From contig JAPWDM010000005.1 in NCBI GenBank assembly GCA_035578155.1, positions 53,760,454 through 53,824,453 on the forward strand: a stretch of 64,000 nt of DNA, read 5' to 3'. The notes beneath the pieces are model-generated. The model saw only the letters and a program-made list of their open reading frames with translations. It was not told where the DNA came from and searched no databases. The DNA comes from Brachynemurus nebulosus (lineage: Eukaryota > Arthropoda > Insecta > Neuroptera > Myrmeleontidae). Position numbers and translations under genes: made by a program. Below are positions 1 through 11,884 of this stretch, piece after piece; position 1 is the first letter of the stretch; the number at the start of each line of letters is the position of its first letter.

Positions 1-405
1 ATTTGGGAATTCATAATTAATTAATTATACCGATTTTTCTGTTTACGATTTTACTTGTACAATATATTTAATGACTGACGCCACTGACTAATATGGCGGC
101 AAAATTCAAACACTTTTGTATGTTAAAATTATGAATTATTTTTCGAACTGTAGGTACTTCATTAGTATGTTGTATATTATAACATAACTTTTCAATTCAT
201 ACTTTCTGTCAATAAAATTATGTAAAATGTAAATATACAACATACTAATGAAGTACAGTTCGAAAAATAATTCATAATTTTAACATACAAAAGTGTTTGA
301 ATTTTGCCGCCATATTAGTCAGTGGCGTCAGTCATTAAATATATTGTTCATGTAAAATCGTAAACAGAAAAATCGGCATAATTAATTAATTATGAATTCC
401 CAAAT
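1..405. repeat. fold-back repeat, arms 1-178 and 231-405
   Basis: The first 178 bases reappear reverse-complemented at 231-405, with a small indel near the arm tip; both outer ends read atttgggaattc or its complement. The spacer is about 50 bp. Confidence 0.85.
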
Positions 406-1084
406 GGTGTGATTAATTTTAATGTTCTTCCCAAACTATTTACTATCAAATAACGTAAAATTAAATATTTTTTATTTTCATGTCTGCCAACTATACGCTA
501 AAAAAAGACTAATTAATTACTCACTAATTATAATGTCCTAAATAAAAAAATTATATTCCTAAATTTTCCCAAATGATTCCCAATCGAATAAAAGTATTTG
601 CAATTTAAAAGAAATTTTTCGACTGCTAACTATATAGCAGTCCATTTTTTTTATAATGGACTATATGGAAAGTGGCAGGGACATGGTCACGACTCAATTT
701 ATTATAATGACTACTGCTATATAGTTAGCAGTCGAAAAATTTCTTTTAAATTGAAAATACGTTTGTTCGATTGGGAATCATTTGGGAAAATTTAGGAGTA
801 TAATTTTTTTATTTAGGACATTATAGTTAGTGAGTAATTAATTAGTCTTTTTTTAGCGTATAGTTAGCAGACATGAAAATAAAAAATATTTAATTTTACA
901 TTATTTGATAGTAAACAGTTTGGGAAGAACATTAAAATTAATCACACCATTTGGGAATTCATAATTAATTAATTATGCCGATTTTTCTGTTTACGATTTT
1001 ACATGTACAATATATTTAATGACTGACGCCACTGACTAATATGGCGGCAAAATTCAAACACTTTTGTATGTTAAAATTATGAAT

Positions 1085-1087
<3 letters not shown>
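264..1087. repeat. larger fold-back, arms about 264-636 and 722-1087
   Basis: Bases 264-636 are mirrored by 722-1087, so the right arm of the first fold-back is also the left outer arm of this one, and its end block occurs a third time at 949-1087. The centre near 690 carries ggtcacgactcaatttatt, which resembles the end of the small element at 27693-27982. Confidence 0.85.

Positions 1088-1145
<58 letters not shown>
1087..1145. repeat. (TA)n microsatellite
   Basis: Uninterrupted alternating TA tract directly abutting the fold-back repeat end. Confidence 0.95.
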
Positions 1146-1148
<3 letters not shown>

Positions 1149-2781
1149 ATTTTTGCATAGAAAATGTCTTCAGAGAAATTAATGTAAACTAATTTAGTTT
1201 AAAATTATAGCAATAAATTATAATTTCCTACAAAAGAATTTTAGTTTGTGATCCTCAATTATTCATGATTAATGTTGCAGTGAAATACAAGCAAACTGTA
1301 TAATTATGCGAAATATTGAAATAAATGATAAACGTTGAAATGAAATATATAAATTTTAAAAAAACCCAAATTGGATTTTAATTACAACTTATTGTCACAG
1401 AACAAAATATTCTACTTTTTCATCTATAAACTGTTTTTCAGTCTTAATAAACGTGGAAAACATTTTTGCTCTTGGATTAAAATTATTTAATTGTTAATAA
1501 TTATATATTATTTTGTTATTGGAAAATATCTCATTAAAACACTGACATTGAATCTTAAATATGTAATAATATGCCCAAAGATAAAACCATTACAGTGTCA
1601 GTTATATTAATTAGGTAATTACAAAAAATAATTATTAAGTTTTCACTCAAATGATTTTCCATTTGAACTACGCAAAGTTTTCGTCGTTGCATGCATGTTT
1701 AATTTAGTATCGCGTGTCGTGACTTAGATTATTTTTGTTACCACATTTTCCGCACTGAATATAAAAATTATTTTGCTAATCTCTGATAATTATCAATTTA
1801 TGTATTTAATTAAAGTATATTATTGCTTACGATGAAAAATAGTCATGACATTAAGGTATTTTATATTTTTAACGAATTTCTAGAATGAAAATTCAGCTAT
1901 TACGGCCACTCGTATGGTGGCATATTCGCGCGATAACTTCCGAACGGAACATCCAATGTTTATTAAATTTGATGAGAATATGATGAAAACACCCTAATAG
2001 ATGAGTTCGTTAGCCAGACACGTCGGATGCCCAGAAGCAGGATTTCTTCCCAAAAAATTCAATTTTTGTCAGAATTTAACAATTTTTAATTTTTTTTTTT
2101 TTTTTTTACATAGGTATATTAAAAGAGTGAAAAAATCACATAAGATAAATTTCTAAACCATTGTGCTAATAAGAAAATTAATTCTTGAAAAAATTAAGAA
2201 ATTTCTTAGAAATATTTGGAAAAAATCATGTCTTTTAATAAAAGTGTAATAAGCTATTATTCTTTACACACAGTCATGTGTAAAATTCAAAATTTCATCG
2301 AGATGTATTTAAAATATAGTTTGCCTTGATAGTATTTCACACAGTACCTAAATAAGTAATTTTTTTAGAAATTGTAAATAAAATATTTAAATTTGTTTGT
2401 TACGCTTCAAAATTTGGGTTAGAGATCATTTTTTTTTAAATATCTCTACAACAGTCGGACACTTTAAATTTAATGATATAGTAAAATTTGTATTTACCCA
2501 GCAATAAAGTTTATAGAGTCAAATTTTTAATTTCCCAAAAACGTGTATATTTAAGAAATTAAATATGTTAATTACAATAAAAATAACTTTTTTACTGCAA
2601 AAATTCCATATATCTTTATAATATTTACTTAGGTAAACAATTTAATAGCGTTTGAAATTTTTATCAAAAAATATTTCATTTTTAGAAAATACTTTATAAA
2701 TGACTTAAACTCATTCACCCCAAATTAAAAAGAAACTTTTATTGAAGTTGATAAAAATAAGATGTATTATTATACATTACT
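1146..2781. other. AT-rich stretch without recognised genes
   Basis: Only short ORFs and homopolymer runs. The block near 1870 (acgaatttc...gaaaatt.agctrttac) recurs near 41575, suggesting a shared repeat end. Confidence 0.5.
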
Positions 2782-2782
2782 A

Positions 2783-3400
2783 ACAAGTAAACGTCCCGAG
2801 GCCGGACCTATCGATTTTGATGAAACTTAGATATGTTGTAGAACACTAAAAAATAAGCGACACGTATTTTTCTTTATCGGCGGAAAAACGGTTTGAAGGG
2901 GTGAAATCGCCCTCCAAAAATTGGGGTAAAAATTTAATTTTTTAAATATCTCGAAAACGGTAAGATATAGAGCAAAAGTTTAAATTGGCGATATTACTCT
3001 TTTTTAAAGAGCTATCTACTGGTATGCAATTTGTTTAAATTGTGTCAACAGGGGTGGCTGGGGGTTAAAATTTAGGGGTTAATTTTGCAAAAAGGGGGTG
3101 AAAATTAAACAATATAAAAATTTTGTTTACAGATTTGAAATCTACGTCAAAAAATCTAATTGACCTGTTTTTGCTCAATGTCCTAATATTAAGTCTAGGG
3201 GTAGTTAACTAAGGGGTGACTGTGTCGAATAGTCGTACTACTTGGGTAGTTTAAGAAGTTTTTCTTCATGGAAAATAATTTAAGACATTTAGAATAACGT
3301 AGAAATGAAATTTTCGATTTCTAAATTCAGTTTGAACAACATTGTAGAGGGGGTGAGTCACCCTCTTAAATTACATATTAGTTAACATACACTCATTTTT
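2783..3400 (+). mobile_element. ~615-bp repeat family, copy 1
   Basis: Begins acaagtaaacgtcccgagg and ends gttaacatacactcattttt. Closely similar copies lie at 6480-7097 (+) and 10002-10616 (-). No ORF or obvious terminal inverted repeat; class unknown. Confidence 0.85.
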
Positions 3401-4020
3401 AGGGGTACTCAGAGATTTTGACCTCTGAGTATCCCTCATAGTTTTGCACTTTACACATTCTAACGTGTGACCAACTTGCACTTCACCAAACTTTCTGCTG
3501 AACTCAGTTCGCCAAGTTTTTGGGGTAAAGGGGGTATTTTTCTTTATTACAAAAATAAAGATTTAAAACCTTAATTCTGGACCTAACTATTAATTATTTA
3601 ATAGTCGAACGTATAAAATTAAAAATTAATTAGATTTTTTTCGTAATTGCTAATTTTTTTTTTAATCTTTCTTGTTAGCAGTAAGGTATAAATAAAAAAA
3701 ATATAATTGACGCCTATACTATTAGGTACATGATTATTACTGTGTCGTTTATGGATATTTAAATGATTTTTTTAATATTACCTACATATTAAATTACCTA
3801 AATGATTTTAATATTACCTACATATTAACAGTAAATTACTATCAAAAAAATGCAAACTTTAACAATATTTTTTTAAATTCATTCAAATTCAATTTAATTG
3901 CGATTAATTTTGCTATTTAAATATATTAGTTTTTGACATTTGACGTTTTGAAATTTTACTCAAAATATACATACGTAATTTACACATGCTACCTATATAT
4001 ATAGTGAGTATACTCTATTT
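3401..4020. other. no gene seen
   Basis: AT-rich sequence between repeats, with a small inverted repeat (ggtactcagagattttgacc / ctctgagtatccctc) near 3403-3436. Confidence 0.5.
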
Positions 4021-4029
4021 TGAAAGTGT

Positions 4030-4440
4030 CACACCATAGAACACTAGAAGCCAACTAACATAAAAAAAGTGAAATTCGCTTGGAGTCATTTGTAAGCCAG
4101 TCACAGCTTAAGGCATTAGTCCGTCAGTAGTCGTCGTCGAGTCAACACACCATTATATTAACAATATACCCATTGTTAGTTGAACACGTTGAACAGCTCT
4201 CTCTGGTAATACGTGTGTTATGGTTGTATGCGTGTATACACATACTACTACAAAAAACCAAACTAATACACTGCAAACAGTGTGTATGTACACAAACAGA
4301 GTACGTCACAAACTCATTACAAGTGGAACAGAGGCAAAGCCAATCTAGTTTGTCCCCTTGTGTCACACAGTATATAATACATGATAGGTACCTACAACAT
4401 ATGTACATAAAGCTACGGATACACAAGACATTAAAATAAC
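4030..4440 (+). repeat. LTR-like repeat family, copy 1
   Basis: The block catagaacactagaagccaa, followed by ttggagtcattt and gtcacagcttaaggcatt, recurs at 4476-4740 and 21677-21950. The sequence has a TG...CA style but no coding region beside it, so a solo LTR is a guess. ORFs across it on both strands are by-products. Confidence 0.65.
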
Positions 4441-4475
4441 GACACATCTAAATTAGCATTATTGTGTGCAATGTT

Positions 4476-4740
4476 TACACTATAGAACACTAGAAGCAAA
4501 CTAATATCAAAAAAGTTTAGTTCGCTTGGAGTCATTTGTTGGTCTGTCACAGCTTAAGGCATTTAGTCAGTCGGTGTCGGTCATCGAATCCACTACGATT
4601 GTTATGTATTGTAAGACCATTGTTACTTGACCTGCACGTTGCTCTGTCCGATAATACGTGTTTTGTAATTGTGTGTGTAAATACTCACACAGAAGCAAAC
4701 ATCAAGCCTAAACCACTACAAACAGTTTGTACTTACACAG
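4476..4740 (+). repeat. LTR-like repeat family, copy 2
   Basis: Same blocks as 4030-4440, more diverged in the second half. Confidence 0.6.
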
Positions 4741-6187
4741 CATAGTGATGCGAAGTGGAGGAGATTTTACGTCACCTTTCTGCTACAGTCGGAATACTAA
4801 CTATCATATAGTAGTTTGGCCCGTTGGTTTACACGTTCAAGTAAATTTGCAGTCTAGATCAGGCTAGAACAGTTGTATACACTCGAGTTGCTAGACTTCT
4901 CTAGCAAATATTTGAGGTTGTTTACACAGTAGTGTCACACACGGCGAATAGAATAGTGTCAGACATTTCACACAACACCTGATTTAGATTATAATTTAAC
5001 ATTTCTAAATCGTATTTTGTATTGCCATATTCTATTTTAAATTGAAAACTAATATTTTTATAAATGTTGCTGCAAGACGGCAGTTTCGTACTGAAAATAA
5101 TTTATTTCATCTTTTGCTATAGTGTAAATCCAACTTGTAAAATTTTATTGCGTTTACTTTTTTCTTAGAGTTGTAATATAATATTATCTCTGTATTATCT
5201 TTTGGATGCGTCTCACAATTTAGGATTACCTTGTTGGTAGTATCTTAAATCAACTTTTCTGTCCTTTTGTAAAAAAAAAACTTCTACACCAAAAGCGTGT
5301 CGTGTGTCCGTACCTTTATAATCTTTTTAAAATAAATTATTTTTTTTTTTTGTCAAAAGATTCTTATAACATAACCTATTTGTACGACTTAACGTTTATG
5401 TAAAAAAAAACAATATGTTTTCATCCAAATCATTTTAATATTTGCGACGATCTGGATTTTTACACAAAATTTCGAATGCGAAAGGAATTTTTATTTTGGA
5501 AAAAATTCGCCCACGAATACAACACAAAACGAACTGGTATGCTGTTTTTTAAATAATAATTATTTCAACTAAGCAGTCTTAAGGTAGTTGGTCGATAAAA
5601 CGATTTTTTCAAAGGATTTTAAGGAAACTTCTCTAGATGTTTATTTACTCCAATACCAATAATTCGAGCCCTTACCGAAAAAAAATTGACCACCCCAATT
5701 TTGAGAAAAACGACTTCAAAGTTTTATAATTTTAACACGGGCTCTTATGGGAAAATGCTATTTTTTTTGAATAAAATAAAAACTTGTCAAAGGAATTTGA
5801 TAAAATTTTAATATGTTATTCAAAACAAAGTTACAAACCATATTTAATAAGAAATAAAAATTATTGACCACGCCGTTTTTGAAATATAATTTAAAAACAT
5901 CATTTTATAACGTTTTTACCACATTTTTTCAACAATATTTTTAAATTGCTGCAACATAAGCGCGCGGAAATTAAAAAAAGCAAGTGGTATACAAATATAA
6001 TCACTGAAGAATATTAATACATTATTTAATTTTTGATAAAAGAATAAATTTTTTTTGAGATATACTTTTGTACCTGACTATCTCAGAGCAACTACGTTAA
6101 TGTATCTTTTTTTTAGGAATAGTACATTATCTTCAGAAATAATGTTTTTTTTAAGGAGGAGTTTTCAAAGCTACTACTAGCAAAGTA
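4741..6187. other. no host gene seen
   Basis: AT-rich, with homopolymer runs. Bases around 5600-5960 look like decayed repeat sequence; no reading frame is supported. Confidence 0.45.
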
Positions 6188-6370
6188 GTGAAATTAGTGT
6201 CACACAAAATTGCTTTGTTGCGTGAAGAATTCATTAAATTTCCAACAACTGACGTCGAAAAGGCGCAAGTTAAAGAAAATTTTTATAACATTACGCGGTT
6301 TCCGAGAGTGTTTGCTGCTTTAGATTGTACACAGTACACACGTTCGGATACAGTCGCCAGGTACGAGTAA
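6188..6370 (+). pseudogene. PIF/Harbinger (HARBI1-like) transposase fragment
   Basis: The translation contains EEFIKFPTTDVEKAQV, FYNITRFPRVFAALDC and a following T, which match the DDE_Tnp_4 block FP...FY.IARFPGV.GAIDCTH that holds the first catalytic Asp (recalled family pattern). The frame is closed by stops on both sides, so about 60 residues of a transposase of ~350-400 remain. No terminal repeats could be tied to it. Confidence 0.7.
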
Positions 6371-6479
6371 ATTGTAGAGCACGTCAACTGTAATTTCGAT
6401 GTTTGCCGGAAATAAATAATTTCGCAAATATGAACGGCCAAAAGGAATTGGAACTGTCATTTGCTCATACGTATTTCTT

Positions 6480-7097
6480 ACAAGTAAAGGGCCCGAGGCC
6501 GGACCTATCGATTTTGATGAAACTTAGATATGTTGTAGAACACTAAAAAATAAGCGACACGTATTTTTTTTTATCGGCGGAAAAACGGCTTGAAGGGGTG
6601 AAATCGCCCTCCAAAAATTGGGGTAAAAATTTAATTTTTTAAATATCTTGAAAACAGTAAGAGATAGAGCAAAAGTTTAAATTGGCAGTATTGCTCTTTT
6701 TTAAAGAGCTATTTATTGGTATGCAATTCGTTCAAATTGTGTCAAGAGGGGTGGCTGGGGGTTAAAATTTAGGGGTTAATTTTGCAAAAAGGGGATAAAA
6801 TTAAACAATATAAAAATTCTGTTTACAGATTTGAAATCTACGTCAGAAAATCTAATTGACCTATTTTTGCTCAATGTCCTAATATTAAGTCTAGGGGTAG
6901 TTAACTAGGGAGTGACTGTGTCGAATAGTCGTACTACTTGTGTAGTTTAAGAAGTTCTTCTTCATGGAAAATAGTTTAAGACATTTGAAATAACGTAGAA
7001 ATGAAATTTTCGATTTCAAAATTCAGTTTGAGCAACATTGGAGAGGGGGTGAGTCACCCTCTTAAATTACATATTAGTTAACATACACTCATTTTTA
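6480..7097 (+). mobile_element. ~615-bp repeat family, copy 2
   Basis: Same family and orientation as 2783-3400, with scattered substitutions. Confidence 0.85.
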
Positions 7098-9740
7098 ATA
7101 ATAATACATACACGGTTACATATACAGGCTGGAAACAGATTTATCGAACATGGGGCAAGTATGGTGAGAAATTTTTCTCAGGATCAATGTGATCTCTGAC
7201 ACTTTTTGATCAATAATATTTCATTTTTAAATCGCGTTACCATGGATCTGCAATATTTTTGTGTTTGTCAGATTAAATACCCCTGTCGCAGCATCTGCAT
7301 AACATAGCGAATTTCCAAATTTTGGGGACTGGCGGATCTCATCTAAGAACTGTACCTATTTAAAATAGTTTAGCTTTCTAAGAGTAAAAGATTTTTTAAA
7401 ATCGGCTGGGTAATTAGTTTTGATATTTTTGGGACCCAAGAACCCGAACGGACTTTGTGCAGCATAGTTGTATCCATCTAAAATAATTTAGTTCTCTAAC
7501 AGTGAAAAAATTTTCAAAATCGGTCGGTTAGTTTATTTTTTACAATAATGGGAACAGTAAACCCTGACGGAAATCATACAACATAACCTTTATTCATCTA
7601 AAATAATTTTAGTAAAAAGTTTATCCTAACAGTAAAAAACGGGTCCTAGGGATCTCATATAACTTATGGTAGTCCGTAAGGTTCTTGTGGACATCATTTA
7701 ATTACTTAATGAATTCAAATACTTTAACTTACTAACGGTGAAAAAATTTTCAAAATTTTCGACATTCGCTAAAAAAATCATTGAAAAATATTTGATATGT
7801 TTCGATCAATTAATGGTCAACATCAGCAAATAAAAGTTACTCAAATCGAAGAAAAGAATGAGTTATTTGTCCGTAGAAATTAAAATACAAATTCTGAAAA
7901 CGAGCAAAGAAATATTGAAAAAACTAGATCGGCAAAACATTCTGACAAATAACACTACCCAACTAATACTCGCCAATTTGAATGAAACTTAACATACTTA
8001 TTAAACAGCGAAAAATATTAAATACGTGTTTTTTTATTTCGGCTAAATACGCTTTTTAGGGGTAGAAAACACCATTCAACCTCTGTAGATGAAAACAGTT
8101 ATAGCTAGATATTTTTGAAACGACATATTTTCTGAAAAAAGGGCTGAGTACCAAATTTGTAGAATTTGAAGCGATGCACTTGATAGTGACCCTGAAATCG
8201 ATTTTCAAGGTCAGTTGAAAATGATTAGCCATTGCCGAACTTTGACCATATCCTGTACCTATAAGCAGTAATTTCATGTATTGACTCAATCTATCTTCAA
8301 AGTTGATTTATAGAAAAAATTAGAAGAAAACATTTTTGTAAGTAATTTTAGAAGTAAAGTTAAGAAAAGATTTAATATCACTCTAATTGTAAGTTAAACA
8401 TTAACTTTATGTTATATTATAAATTTTCAAAATTTTTTAAAATTTTTATTGCTACTCTATAGTTATCATATTAGGAATTCAATTGAACATATGATTAACT
8501 ATTATTTTTCCGATTGCGATTGAGCAAGTATTTTTCAAAATTACTTCTTGATCACTTATTTTCTATCTTGCATGTGAAATTCGTTCGAATATACTTTGAA
8601 CCATTTAGGGGTGAAAAGTAAGCTACTCCTTTTGAAAAATATTAAATGATTTTCAAATGACTTTGGAAATTGACCTCAAGGTCAACTTCAAAGTCATCAT
8701 CAAGTGCATCACTTTGAACTCTATAACTTTGGTCCTAAGCACTTTTTTCAGAAAATATATCGTACCATAATCCACTTCTATGTTGATTCCTGGTCTCTTT
8801 TCCTGCGTTTCTAATATTTATGTCAATAAAAAATGTGCTACCGTAGACAAGGATGAATAGGTACGCATTCAGACTTCACACCGTATTTTTTTGTATTTAT
8901 TTTATGAGTACCTAATCTTTAATATATTAAAAATTTACGCGAAGATGGTCACTTTATCAGCAGTATCCAAAAAAATTTAAAAATATTGGTGGTTTTTGAA
9001 AAATTAACAAAAATCGTATAATTTCTTCTCTATGAAAAATTGGGATTAAAAGAGACGAGAAAAGAGTAAATGGGGACAACCCGTAGGGTCGACCAAAATA
9101 ACGGACCCGATTTTTTTCATCTGACACAGTCGCCATTTAAGAAGTGAAATTACCCCTCAAAATTAGGGTAAAATTTCAATTTTGCTAGATTACTTGAAAA
9201 CTGCGGCAGATAAAGAAAAATTTTAAATTGACACAACACTTCATTTTTAGAGAGCTTTCTACTGATATATACAAAGCCAGAGTCGGACCTACTAGAGGGG
9301 CTATTTTGGTAAATTTGGGGGTAAAAGAAGTTGTATAAGCGTTTTTCCTAACATCTAAAACAAAAACAAGAGCCTTATCACCATTTTTTCTAAGCATTAA
9401 AAGCTGGTTTATATTCGGTTTCTATTGAAAACTCAATTAGACTGCATGTTAAAAGTGAGCAAAAATTAAACCTGCAATAACATTTAAACGCTGTAGTGAA
9501 TCTAATTTAAATTTTCACAGTCGATTAAATTTAGAAAAACCATTATTCGCACAAATTTTCATAAGACTGTCACCATTTTTAAGTACCTCCATAATATCCT
9601 TAACTTGTAGCTATGGTATAATTATCAAAATTTTTTGCAGGTTTCTTACTAATCATACAACATGTAATGATTCATACAACATACAACACATAATTCCTGA
9701 GTAGCCCTAAATAATGCGTGTCAAACACGCACTTGACGAC
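7098..9740. other. repeat-derived sequence, no gene
   Basis: No supportable ORF. Two diverged blocks (about 8130-8290 and 8590-8780) share the theme tcaaggtca...ttgaa...gcatcact and look like copies of one unit. Bases 9694-9740 resemble 13229-13280 (tagcc..a.taatg.gtgt), a shared repeat end. Confidence 0.45.
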
Positions 9741-10001
9741 TTTTTTAATATTAACACACTGACAGTGGGTAATAATGTCACAATAAGTGGTTCTGAAGTT
9801 GGACTGTCGTATGTAAGGTTTTCATAAGGTTTGTTTTTTAATGGATGTTATAGTTTTCGTTATCGAAAGTTATCGATACCGAAAATAACGATATTTTGAA
9901 AATGAATGGAAACCTAATAAAAACCTTACATACGATAGTCCAACTTCAGAACCACTTATTGTGACATTATTACCCACTGTCAGTGTGTTAATATTAAAAA
10001 A
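9741..10001. mobile_element. MITE with ~85-bp terminal inverted repeats
   Basis: The left arm from ttttttaatattaacacact through aagtggttctgaagttggac is mirrored at 9905-10001. The loop contains a second small palindrome (gttatcgaaagttatcgat). No ORF. Confidence 0.8.
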
Positions 10002-10616
10002 AAAATGAGTGTATGTTAACTAATATGTAATAAGAGGGTGACTCACTCCCTCTCCAATGTTGCTCAAACTGAATTTTGAAATCGAAAATTTCATTTCTAC
10101 GTTATTCTAAATGTCTTAAACTATTTTCCATGAAGAAAAACTTCTTAAACTACCCAAGTAGTACGACTATTCCACACAGTCACCCCCTAGTTAACTATCC
10201 CTAGACTTAATATTAGGACATTGAGCAAAAACAGGTCAATTAGATTTTTCGACGTAGATTTCAAATCTGCAAACAAAATTTTTATATTGTTTAATTTTCA
10301 CCCCCTTTTTGCAAAATTGACCCCTAAATTTTAACCCCCAGCCACCCCTGTTGATATAATTTGGACAAATTTCATATCAATGGGTAGCTCTTTAAAAAAG
10401 AGCAATATCGCCAATTTAAACTTTTGCTCTATATCTTACCGTTTTCGAGATATTTAAAAAATTAAATTTTTGCCCCAATTTTTGGAGGGCGATTTCACCC
10501 CTTCAAACCGTTTTTCCGCCGATAAAGAAAAATACGTGTCGCTTATTTTTTAGTGTTCTACAACATATCTAAGTTTCATCAAAATCGATAGGTCGGGCCT
10601 CGGGACGTTTACTTGT
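10002..10616 (-). mobile_element. ~615-bp repeat family, copy 3 (inverted)
   Basis: Reverse complement of the 2783-3400 repeat; it abuts the inverted-repeat MITE 9741-10001. Confidence 0.85.
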
Positions 10617-11884
10617 AAGTAGATACTAATTGTCCCCCCCTCAGTTTTCTAAATTTCCATTAGCAAATTTAATGTGTTACGCTCATGAAAATTATTTTAC
10701 TATACCCCGTTTCAAATACAATTGAGCATGAGTCATTGTTAAAAAATTCAATAATTCTTATATTCGAAATAAATCAATCTTCTATTTTTTTCTAAAAATA
10801 AACTGCAAATTTAAAATTTATGTAAGTGCAATAATTGAAGAGATAAAGCCAAGAAAACGGAAATTATTTAAATTCATAAGTAATGAATCATGGTTAAATT
10901 TAAGTGAAATGGACCATAATAAATTTTGAATTAACTATACATATAAAATATATTACTCTGATAATTTAAAAAATGTGTGCACATTTGTTTGCACTGGATT
11001 AATTTTTTTTTTTTACTAGTAATTTTTTATCATTGACCATGATTTTAATTAGAAAAGTTATTGTTGGAAAAATTTAAATTTTCGATATAACAGTTATATA
11101 TAAATTATATTGAATTATTACATTTTTAGTTTAGTTTCATATGTGCAGTTTCTAATCAAAGCATTAAAAATTTACATATTATTATTTTATAATATAATAA
11201 TCAATATTATCCTAGCCAGTGTACATTGAGTTAAATAATAGAAAATAGAGTGAATTATCAGAGTTGCAATAAAACGTCCCAGTGTGAGTCTAGTGTTACC
11301 CGAAATTAATTATAAACTAAAATAATAAAGGCATTCCAACTAATATAAACTAAGTAATCGTTCTTTTATTAATATGAGAATTTATTATAAACTTTATTAT
11401 AATAACAGATAAAAATTAATATTAATATTAGTTTCTTAATAATAACATTATAATTCTTGATTTAGGGCAGAATTCTACCGTATTATTAAATACTTGCACT
11501 ATTAGTCACATTCTTTCAATAAATTCCATAATAATAACAAATAATATAAATGAATAAATGATATCAACATTTTCATATTTTTGCATTGTTAGGTAAACCT
11601 TTGAATAATCTCATTGTTAATGTATTTATAAAATATGTAATGAAGAAATGCAAATCATTTTTTCTGATATCGTAATAATCAGTAGATCACACTTGAAACA
11701 TTGCAACACAATTTTAATCATAAATAACTCGAAAACTAAATTTAGATAAACAAAAATATGTAGGCAGTTAACGTTTTAATATATAGATGACAACTGCATG
11801 TTAGAAAAATTTCGTTAAATTTTTTCTGAATTAATCTTGAATATGTAATTATTTGTAACCATTGTTGCATTTGATAATAGAAAA
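10617..11884. other. upstream region of the SLC22-like gene
   Basis: AT-rich with no ORF of note and no repeats recognised. It should hold the promoter and 5' UTR of the gene starting at 11885, but I see no diagnostic promoter motif. Confidence 0.4.

Noticed and set aside
598..795. 65-codon ORF
   Set aside because: It crosses the centre of a palindrome and reads through its arms; no domain.
4142..4447. Cysteine-rich ORFs on both strands
   Set aside because: They lie in a three-copy repeat, overlap each other on opposite strands and are not conserved in the other copies.
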